A stretch of DNA of 5,032 nt from the NCBI GenBank assembly GCA_945952575.1, contig CAMFIY010000233.1, forward strand, positions 1 to 5,032, written 5' to 3'. Made by a program: the position numbers and the translations under genes. Shown here piece after piece: positions 1 to 4,690 of the stretch. This stretch comes from an uncultured Leucobacter sp. GTDB taxonomy: Bacteria > Actinomycetota > Actinomycetes > Actinomycetales > Microbacteriaceae. Under the pieces are notes generated by a model. It saw nothing but the letters and a program-made list of their open reading frames with translations, did no database searches and was not told the DNA's origin. Every line of letters begins with the position of its first letter. Position 1 is the first letter of the stretch.

Positions 1-147
1 CACATGCCAGTGCGCCTGCTTGCCGTTGACGGCGAGCGCGATGAGGTCGTGGACCACGGGCGTCAGATACTGCGCGACTCCGCTCGGCCGATTCAGATCC
101 CCCTGCGCGGCCGGTACCTGGGTTTCGTTCACCTGCGTCGTGCTCAT
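1..147 (-). CDS. dps: Dps family ferritin-like DNA-protection protein, N-terminal part (cut by window edge)
   Basis: Only the first 49 codons are visible; the gene continues beyond position 1. The protein starts MSTTQVNETQVPAAQ, a polar flexible tail, and then enters the first ferritin-fold helix (YLTPVVHDLIALAVNGKQ) ending in AHWHV. The HW-x-V pattern with histidine at the end of helix A is the hallmark of Dps, where these residues belong to the intersubunit ferroxidase centre. Dps proteins form 12-subunit cytoplasmic shells that oxidise and store iron with hydrogen peroxide and often bind DNA; the N-terminal tail commonly contributes to DNA binding. The ATG at 147-145 is preceded by an AAAGAGGGG ribosome binding site at 162-154 with a 6-nt spacer, which fixes the start. 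The tail here has no lysine or arginine before residue 20, so DNA binding through it is not obvious. The remaining ferroxidase ligands lie outside the window. The family call is firm although the gene is partial. Confidence 0.88.
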   Translation of the reverse strand, partial: MSTTQVNETQVPAAQGDLNRPSGVAQYLTPVVHDLIALAVNGKQAHWHV

Positions 148-171
148 GCGGCACCCCTCTTTCAGCTCCGA

Positions 172-195
172 GACGGTGCCCGCAATCCCTGTTCC
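172..195 (-). promoter_or_regulatory. Candidate ECF-sigma-type promoter for dps
   Basis: On the minus strand GGAAC (195-191) is followed after 15 nt by CGTC (175-172). This resembles the GGAAC...CGTC/GTT pattern of extracytoplasmic-function sigma promoters. A transcript from here would start about 20 nt before the Shine-Dalgarno site, a sensible leader length. Stress sigma factors control dps in other actinobacteria. The spacer is at the short end and such short motifs arise by chance in GC-rich DNA, so this is only a candidate. Confidence 0.25.
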
Positions 196-204
196 GCAGG
201 CACC

Positions 205-224
205 CGGTAGGTGTCAGGCTACCG
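205..224. promoter_or_regulatory. Inverted repeat in the dps/DUF1684 divergent region (possible operator)
   Basis: CGGTAG (205-210) and CTACCG (219-224) are perfect inverted 6-mers around the 8-nt centre GTGTCAGG. The element lies 58-77 nt upstream of the dps start codon and about 80 nt upstream of the DUF1684 start. The core contains TAGGT and AGGCTA, both found in DtxR/IdeR iron boxes, but the spacing does not fit the 19-bp consensus well. The same bases give a TAGCCT -10-like hexamer on the minus strand (221-216) without a convincing -35. A dyad in a divergent promoter region fits a dimeric regulator; which one is unknown. Confidence 0.35.
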
Positions 225-304
225 TTTCTTCCTGGCAGCACCCCGGTCACGACGGAATATGACGGGCCGGGAAGAACTCGCGCCCTCCCAGCGTTGCGAC
301 TGAT

Positions 305-1153
305 ATGAACGACACCGCCCTCGAGTCATTCGCCGCCGATCACGCCGCCTGGCACGCGGAGGTCGAAGCGGCCCGCACCGCGCCCTACGGACCGCTCAGC
401 CCGATCGCGATGCACTGGTTGACGGCGGATCCGCAGTTCTTCGACGAAGTGCCCGGCCGCTGGAGTGTGGACGGAGACGGGACGGTCTCCGCCGAGCTCA
501 CGGCCGCGGACGGCGTCACGTCGCGCGATGGCAGCCCGGTGATCCCCGAAGGCGAGGCGTCGAGCACCGAACCGACGACGGTTCGCCTCGGCCCGCTGCG
601 CGGCAGCGACTCGCTCACGCTGCAGCGGGGAGACCGGCGGATCGAGCTCGCAGCCCGCAGCGGCGGCGTGATCCTTCGGCCTCGCGACCCCGCGTCCAGG
701 GACCGAATCGACTACGCAGGCACCTCCCCCCACACGCCGAACGGACACAGGGTCGACGCGGCCCGCTTCGTACCGGCACCGCGCGCGGAGGTCGAGGTCG
801 CCTCGGCGGCCGGGACGGATCGCACCCAGCAGTACGACTCCCCCGGGACGGCCGAGTTCGAGGTCGACGGGCAGGCGGTCAGCCTCATCCTCTTCGGCTC
901 CCGCGAGCACGACGACCTGCGGGCCGTGTTCGCCGATGCGACGGGGGTGGACCTCACCTTCCCGGCTTCGCGTTTCGTCGATGCGGAGCAGACCGGCGAC
1001 GGCACCGTGGTGATCGACTTCAACCGCACCACCAACCCGCCCTGCGCCTACTCGATGAGCGCGACGTGCCCGTTCCCGCCCCCGGGCAACCGGCTTCCGG
1101 TGCGGATCGAGGCGGGCGAGTTGCGACCGGGGGTCGCAGCTCCAGCCGCCTAG
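305..1153 (+). CDS. DUF1684 domain-containing protein
   Basis: This 282-aa protein is complete and matches DUF1684 by its end motifs. The N-terminus has a helix with W16 and the pattern APYGPLSPIAMHWL (residues 26-39), like the usual 'AP.G.L....LHWL'. The C-terminus has NPPCAYS (244-250) followed by CPFPPPGNRLPVRI (255-268), the most conserved block of the family, with cysteines at 247 and 255. Between them is a beta-rich region rich in Asp, Gly and Arg. There is no signal peptide or membrane segment, so it is predicted to be cytoplasmic. The biochemical function of DUF1684 is not established. The ATG at 305 is chosen because the family N-terminal motif starts within 30 residues of it and no better in-frame start exists. 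No clear Shine-Dalgarno sequence precedes it (the nearest purine run, GGGAAGAA, is about 27 nt away). It is transcribed away from dps, and the membrane protein gene follows after 56 bp. No frameshift is seen. Confidence 0.85.
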   Translation: MNDTALESFAADHAAWHAEVEAARTAPYGPLSPIAMHWLTADPQFFDEVPGRWSVDGDGTVSAELTAADGVTSRDGSPVIPEGEASSTEPTTVRLGPLRGSDSLTLQRGDRRIELAARSGGVILRPRDPASRDRIDYAGTSPHTPNGHRVDAARFVPAPRAEVEVASAAGTDRTQQYDSPGTAEFEVDGQAVSLILFGSREHDDLRAVFADATGVDLTFPASRFVDAEQTGDGTVVIDFNRTTNPPCAYSMSATCPFPPPGNRLPVRIEAGELRPGVAAPAA

Positions 1154-1180
1154 CGGGTCCCCCCAGCCCTCGGCGCCGCA

Positions 1181-1201
1181 TCTCGCGGGCGATCTGCGAG
1201 A
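1181..1201. repeat. Short inverted repeat just upstream of the membrane protein start
   Basis: TCTCGC (1181-1186) and GCGAGA (1196-1201) are perfect inverted 6-mers separated by 9 nt, ending 8 nt before the GTG start at 1210. The right arm overlaps the only purine-rich ribosome-binding candidate (GCGAGAA), so a folded transcript would hide it; alternatively the site is a DNA operator. GAGAAT at 1198-1203 also sits where a -10 element would lie if the transcript were leaderless from 1210, but no -35 is seen. Short arms make chance occurrence possible. Confidence 0.3.
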
Positions 1202-1209
1202 ATCGACCC

Positions 1210-1743
1210 GTGAACGCCGTCGTCGCGCTGATACCCGGAACGGTCATGGTGACCGCCGGGGGCCTCTGCGTCTGCGGCGCCGTCGCGGCGAAGCGGTGGA
1301 TCGGGATATGCGCAGCGGCGGTCATGCTCGCAGCGATGGTGGATCTCGCCTTCCTCGGCGCGTTGCCGCCGCTGGTCTGGGCGGTGTCGCTCGTCGCCGC
1401 CGGTCTGCTGCTCGGGCTCGAACTGCGTCGAGACGTGCCTCCGGTCGCACCGGGCGGGATGCGCACCGAGCGCGGCGTCGACGTCGCCATCGCGCTCTCC
1501 TACCCGGTGATGGCGTGGCTGCTCCTCGCACACGGAGGCGGGCGGCGCACGGTCGACACGGAGGGCGCCCACACCGGGCACGACTCGACCCTCTGGCTCG
1601 CGGCGGCCGGGGTCGCCCTGATCCTCATAGTGCTCCTGGCCGCACTGGGCGTGCTCGCCGCCCGCCGTCGCCAGCGGCTGCTCGCATCCGAGGCCGCGGC
1701 CATGTCAGCGATGCTGGCGGTCATGCTCCTGCCGCACGGATAG
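1210..1743 (+). CDS. Small polytopic membrane protein of unknown function
   Basis: This 177-aa protein starts at GTG. It is almost entirely hydrophobic, with about six candidate membrane segments at roughly residues 4-26, 29-50, 53-71, 90-108, 127-150 and 158-175. Basic clusters at RR (73-74), RR (112-113) and RRRQR (152-156) mark probable cytoplasmic ends. The loop between segments four and five contains H108, H121 and H124 (AHTGHDS), and H176 is near the C-terminus; metal binding is possible but speculative. The reading frame stays open upstream to an ATG at 1066, but that extension overlaps the conserved C-terminus of DUF1684 and is Arg/Ser/Pro-rich non-membrane sequence. The GTG at 1210, directly before the first hydrophobic helix, is therefore preferred. 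The Shine-Dalgarno sequence is weak. Co-transcription with DUF1684 is plausible from the 56-bp gap. I do not recognise the family; the overall look recalls small actinobacterial DUF membrane proteins such as DUF5134, but no diagnostic motif supports naming it. Confidence 0.72.
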   Translation: MNAVVALIPGTVMVTAGGLCVCGAVAAKRWIGICAAAVMLAAMVDLAFLGALPPLVWAVSLVAAGLLLGLELRRDVPPVAPGGMRTERGVDVAIALSYPVMAWLLLAHGGGRRTVDTEGAHTGHDSTLWLAAAGVALILIVLLAALGVLAARRRQRLLASEAAAMSAMLAVMLLPHG

Positions 1744-1784
1744 CCGGGCGGATCGGCATTGGGGTGAGCGGATCCGCCCGGCTA
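1741..1784. terminator. Bidirectional intrinsic terminator between convergent genes
   Basis: TAGCCGGGCGGATC (1741-1754) pairs perfectly with GATCCGCCCGGCTA (1771-1784), giving a 14-bp stem around a 16-nt loop. The left arm begins with the TAG stop codon of the membrane protein gene, and the right arm ends 14 nt before the last base of the convergent RTX gene stop. The stem reads the same from both sides and so can serve both transcripts. No T tract follows on either strand, as is common for terminators of high-GC actinobacteria. Confidence 0.8.
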
Positions 1785-1798
1785 CGCCGGTCTCTGCG

Positions 1799-4378
1799 CT
1801 ACGGGATGCTGGATCTCACCTCGCACGAGGAGCCGTAGTCGCGGCCCGCACCGCCCGAGCAGCGGTCCCGGCCGCTGCCGCCGTACAGCCGGTCGTTGCC
1901 GGAGCCGCCCGAGATGCTGTTGTTGTGCGAGTTGCCGTAGAGCTTGTCGCCGAAGGGGCTTCCGATCAGACGGTCGAAGGATCGCACCGTATCCCTGCCC
2001 GTGGAGCTGCCCGTGTTCTGCACGCCGCTCTTGGCCAGGGACACGACCACGCCGCGCGTCGCCGAGGCGTAGCTGAGGGTGTCGGTGCCGGATCCGCCGT
2101 CGAGCCAGTCCGTGCCCCCGCGACCCTCGATCGTGTCGTCCCCGCTGCTGCCGAGGAGTCTATTGGCTCCCGAACTGCCGTAGAGCTTGTCTGATCCTGA
2201 GCCGCCGATCGCGTTCTCGAAGCTGATCAGACGGTCGCTGCCGGATCCGCCGCTGGCGCGGCCGCTCTGCAGATCGACTTTGAGCGCCTTCGTGACACCC
2301 GAGTAGCTGACGGTATCGGATCCTCCCTTGCCGTCGACGCGGTCGTCCCCGAGACCGGGCTTCACCGTGCCATCGCGATCGTCGCCGACGATCAGATCCG
2401 CGTACTTCGTGCCGATGACGACCTCGGGCTGCACCTCGTTCACGAGTCCCGCGATGTAGGCGATGTTGTCGCGACCGGCCTGCACCCCGCTGCCGAAGGT
2501 GACGACCATCGATGTGCCCTCTGTCCACACGAACTTCACGCCCGGATACGTCGGATCGCTGCTCTTCGTCGTCAGCCAGGAGTAGTCGACGGTGTCGGTG
2601 CCGCCGTCGCCGCGGATCGTGTTGTATCCGCCGAAGCCTCGGATCACGTTGTTGCCGGCGTCCCCCTTGAGCGTGTCCGCCCACTTGGTGCCGTTCAGGT
2701 TCTCCATGCCCGAGATGGTGTCACTGCCGGCGTTCGCGGTGTTCTGCTTGGCGGTGAGCAGCAGATTCACGTTGACGCCCGTGCCGGAGCCGTCATCCTG
2801 ACCCTGACGCTCATAGCTGAGCGTGTCGGTGCCCGGTCCGCCGGTGACGATGTCGTCGCCGTAGCCGCTGCCCGGCGTGACCTGGTTCACCTTGAAGCTC
2901 GACTTCGGCTCGGAGGCGTCGATGAGGTCGTTGCCCTCTCCGCCGTCGAGGGAGTCCTTCGCAAGGTCGTTGCTCGGCTCGGCCTGGCCGTCTCCGACCA
3001 GGGTGTCATCCCCCGAGCCGCCGCTGATCGTGTCATTCCCCGCGCCGCCGAGCAGGACGTCGTCGCCGGTGCCGCCGAAGATCGTATCGTTGCCGATGCC
3101 TCCGTTGATGAGATCGTCACCGCCGCCGCCGCAGATCACGTCGTTGCCGCCCGCACCGTTGATGACGTCTGCACCGGCGGTTCCGAGGATCACATCGGCG
3201 TCCTCCGTCGGCGTCTGCTTGTAGGTCAGATCGACCGTGACGCGCTGACCGTTGCAGGTGCTGGCGTTCAGCCCGGTGAACGACTGCACCGACCCCCAGA
3301 TCACCGAGCTGCTCCCGCTCGGTTTGAAGCCGATCTTCCAGTAGTACTTCTTGCCCGCCACTATCGGTGAGTACGGGGTGACGTCCGCGTTCCAGTCGCT
3401 CCCGAATGTGAGCGCGTCCGATCCCGTGGGCAGCGCCCCCGACGAGGATTCGTAGGAGCCGCCGACATCCAACGCCGCGGCACTCGCCGCTCTGCGGACG
3501 TAGTAGGTTCCCGCCTTGCCGTTCGTGTAGAGGTAGGCGAGCGAGAGCAGGCCGTACTTCGACTGGTAGGTCTGGTTGTCCACCCACGTGAACTGATCCA
3601 CCGCCTGCGTTGACGGCTGCGGGTAGCCGACGCGGTAGGCGTTCGGCGAGGTCGAGCTCGTGCTCGTCGGCGTCGAACCGTTGCCGACGTTCGATCCCGT
3701 GCCGAACACGTTCATCGGCGCCTTCGGCTTGAGGAACCCGCTGCCCGAGCCGCCCGAGACCACCTTGACGTAGGCCTGGAAGTCGGTCATGTTCTGCGGC
3801 GTGCTCGATTTGAGCGGGATCAACCACGACCACTTGTTGCCCGAGACCGCCGCCCAGATCGGCGCATCGCTCGTGTTCGACGTGATGCAGTAGATGCCGG
3901 TGTCGAAGCAGTTCGCCTGGAGCAGGTTCGCATTGACGGCCTGGCCGTTGACGGCGAGCGGTGTCTGCGCCGTCACCGCCGGCTGCACGCCGGCCGGGAG
4001 CGAGAACCCCGGCACGACCCCCTGCCCGCCGCACGGCGTCGACGCAGCGGCGACCGTGATCTCGGCATAGAAGGTGCTGCCCTGCTTCGGGAGCGAGCGA
4101 TCCATGTCGACCTCGACGCTCGCATAGGTCATCACCGCGGCTCCGTAGGCCGGGTAGCCCCAGATGACGCCCGAGCAGTCCATCTCGTAGGTCTGCTTCA
4201 TCGAGCCCGAGTACCAGACCCCGTTCGGCAGGGTCACCGTCGCCGCCTGGGCGGTGCTTCCCCCGGCGAGCGTCAGGCTGACCGCGCACGCGATCGCGGC
4301 GGCGGCTCCCAGCGCCGCCCGGAGGCGCCCTCTCGGCTTCCCTCGCTGTTCCTCGCGCAGACGACGCCAGTGCACCAT
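1799..4378 (-). CDS. Large secreted RTX calcium-binding repeat protein
   Basis: The 859-aa product is predicted to be exported by Sec and to fold outside the cell on binding calcium. The ATG at 4378 is chosen because GAGGGGG (4392-4386) lies 7 nt upstream; a TTG two codons earlier would sit only 1 nt from it. Residues 1-45 are a signal peptide: a long basic n-region, hydrophobic ALGAAAAIACAVSLTLAGG, and a probable cleavage site TAQA|ATV. Residues 46-225 form an unrecognised domain with C68, C116, C157 and C164. A Ser/Thr/Gly linker (about 228-245) follows, then a beta-rich domain (about 246-370) resembling fibronectin III, with YYWKI and WGSVQSFTG. C375 and C416 flank the start of the RTX region. 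Seven contiguous nonapeptides of type GGxGxDxUx occupy 399-461, and more repeats are interspersed to the end. The C-terminus has two last repeats with C840 and C852, then SSIP. No protease, lipase or other catalytic motif, LPXTG signal or C-terminal anchor is seen. Adhesin, matrix or surface-layer-associated roles are possible; function is unknown. Confidence 0.9.
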   Translation of the reverse strand: MVHWRRLREEQRGKPRGRLRAALGAAAAIACAVSLTLAGGSTAQAATVTLPNGVWYSGSMKQTYEMDCSGVIWGYPAYGAAVMTYASVEVDMDRSLPKQGSTFYAEITVAAASTPCGGQGVVPGFSLPAGVQPAVTAQTPLAVNGQAVNANLLQANCFDTGIYCITSNTSDAPIWAAVSGNKWSWLIPLKSSTPQNMTDFQAYVKVVSGGSGSGFLKPKAPMNVFGTGSNVGNGSTPTSTSSTSPNAYRVGYPQPSTQAVDQFTWVDNQTYQSKYGLLSLAYLYTNGKAGTYYVRRAASAAALDVGGSYESSSGALPTGSDALTFGSDWNADVTPYSPIVAGKKYYWKIGFKPSGSSSVIWGSVQSFTGLNASTCNGQRVTVDLTYKQTPTEDADVILGTAGADVINGAGGNDVICGGGGDDLINGGIGNDTIFGGTGDDVLLGGAGNDTISGGSGDDTLVGDGQAEPSNDLAKDSLDGGEGNDLIDASEPKSSFKVNQVTPGSGYGDDIVTGGPGTDTLSYERQGQDDGSGTGVNVNLLLTAKQNTANAGSDTISGMENLNGTKWADTLKGDAGNNVIRGFGGYNTIRGDGGTDTVDYSWLTTKSSDPTYPGVKFVWTEGTSMVVTFGSGVQAGRDNIAYIAGLVNEVQPEVVIGTKYADLIVGDDRDGTVKPGLGDDRVDGKGGSDTVSYSGVTKALKVDLQSGRASGGSGSDRLISFENAIGGSGSDKLYGSSGANRLLGSSGDDTIEGRGGTDWLDGGSGTDTLSYASATRGVVVSLAKSGVQNTGSSTGRDTVRSFDRLIGSPFGDKLYGNSHNNSISGGSGNDRLYGGSGRDRCSGGAGRDYGSSCEVRSSIP
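1820..1909 (-). repeat. C-terminal RTX repeats with a cysteine pair
   Basis: Residues 824-853 of the RTX protein contain GGSGNDRLY, GGSGRDRCS and GGAGRDYGS in tandem, followed by SCE. C840 and C852 are 12 residues apart and could form a disulfide that caps the last beta-roll. Similar cysteine-containing endings are familiar in Sec-exported actinobacterial RTX-like proteins and would be unusual in type I secreted Gram-negative ones. The pairing itself is inferred. Confidence 0.7.
1919..2833 (-). repeat. Four copies of a 55-78-residue RTX-associated module
   Basis: Within the RTX protein a longer unit recurs: G(T/S)DT(L/V)xY, a variable loop, a V-x-V-x-L strand, a Gly/Asn-rich loop, G(S/R)DxI/L/V, an E/D-N/R-L/A-like turn, then G(S/T)xxxDxLxG. 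Copies lie at residues 516-578, 593-670, 686-740 and 764-820 (bases 2833-2645, 2602-2369, 2323-2159 and 2089-1919). The second copy is longest and most diverged. Each copy is followed by one to three nonapeptides, except that the run after copy one is interrupted (GGYN instead of GGxGxD). This matches the known arrangement of spacer segments between beta-rolls in RTX proteins. Confidence 0.65.
2996..3184 (-). repeat. Uninterrupted RTX nonapeptide array (seven repeats)
   Basis: Seven consecutive 9-residue units fill residues 399-461: GTAGADVIN, GAGGNDVIC, GGGGDDLIN, GGIGNDTIF, GGTGDDVLL, GGAGNDTIS and GGSGDDTLV. The Gly-Gly-x-Gly-(N/D)-Asp core binds calcium in turns of a parallel beta-roll. 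The first unit lacks GG and the N/D before Asp, as expected of a capping repeat. At the DNA level this is a 27-bp periodicity with diverged codons, so it is an old array and not a recent expansion. Confidence 0.9.
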
Positions 4379-4400
4379 GATCAAGCCCCCTCGTGCCGGA

Positions 4401-4427
4401 CCCGCCCGGCGCGAACCGCCGGACGGG
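4401..4427 (-). promoter_or_regulatory. GC hairpin in the RTX mRNA leader
   Basis: CCGGCG (4406-4411) and CGCCGG (4417-4422) are perfect inverted arms around a 5-nt loop. The stem extends past one C/A mismatch by CCCG/CGGG to 4401 and 4427, giving 10 pairs in all. In the RTX transcript it would end 8 nt before the GAGGGGG ribosome binding site. It could stabilise the message, act as an attenuator-like element or be a protein target. No T tract or alternative antiterminator pairing is evident. Confidence 0.5.
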
Positions 4428-4563
4428 ATGCCGTTTACCGTGCATTGCTGGGTAGATGGTCGCGGGATCGGGCCCCGCTGTCGTCAGTAACCGGTACGTA
4501 GTTTTGCGATCTGGTGCCGCACCGGCTTCGGTGGCCCGCTCGGCGATCCGCTCGGCGCGGCGG

Positions 4564-4611
4564 AATGAGCGGCTTGTTTGCAAGAATGACTTGAAAGTCG
4601 AATCGCTCATT
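4564..4611. repeat. Nested inverted repeats: outer 8-bp dyad enclosing two small hairpins
   Basis: AATGAGCG (4564-4571) and CGCTCATT (4604-4611) are perfect inverted 8-mers 32 nt apart. Inside lie CTTG-TTTG-CAAG (4573-4584) and GACTT-GA-AAGTC (4588-4599), each perfect. Together they could fold into a three-way junction on either strand, or be three protein-binding dyads. The right outer arm ends on the first base of the -35 hexamer of the rightward promoter, so a protein bound here could affect that promoter. Whether it acts as DNA or RNA is unknown. Confidence 0.45.
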
Positions 4612-4639
4612 TGGTATTTCATGCGAACCCGGATATGGT
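4611..4639 (+). promoter_or_regulatory. Sigma-70-type promoter for the WXG-like gene
   Basis: TTGGTA (4611-4616) and TATGGT (4634-4639) are separated by exactly 17 nt, each matching four of six consensus positions, in the most AT-rich part of the region. Transcription would begin near 4646, giving a leader of about 45 nt that includes the GGAGG ribosome binding site. Confidence 0.5.
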
Positions 4640-4690
4640 GAGCCGAAGCCCCTGCAGCGGGGACCGCACAGAAGCGATGGAGGCCTCGCC

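Larger units (their letters stand above)
4379..4690. other. Divergent intergenic region between the RTX gene and the WXG-like gene
   Basis: This 312-bp stretch has no convincing gene. The reading frames crossing it show no family motifs, and a long minus-strand frame through it overlaps the RTX gene out of frame. Its left part (to about 4560) is GC-rich and contains the RTX leader hairpin and Shine-Dalgarno site. Its right part (about 4561-4640) is clearly more AT-rich and holds inverted repeats and a promoter. I could not identify a sigma-70-type promoter for the RTX gene on the minus strand. Confidence 0.7.

Noticed and set aside
326..910. A 194-residue open frame on the minus strand opposite DUF1684
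   Set aside because: It is an antisense shadow in GC-rich DNA; the plus-strand frame carries the conserved DUF1684 motifs.
1066..1209. A 48-residue N-terminal extension of the membrane protein
   Set aside because: It overlaps the conserved end of DUF1684 and is Arg/Ser/Pro-rich non-membrane sequence; the GTG at 1210 directly precedes the first hydrophobic helix.
1296..1838. A 180-residue plus-strand frame overlapping the membrane protein, terminator and RTX gene end
   Set aside because: Low-complexity Arg/Ala/Gly composition typical of a frame shadow, and it runs through the terminator hairpin.
1820..3184. Repetitive DNA that might be a CRISPR or tandem-repeat array
   Set aside because: The periodicity is 27 bp and multiples, in frame with the coding sequence, and is explained by RTX nonapeptides; there are no identical repeats with unique spacers.
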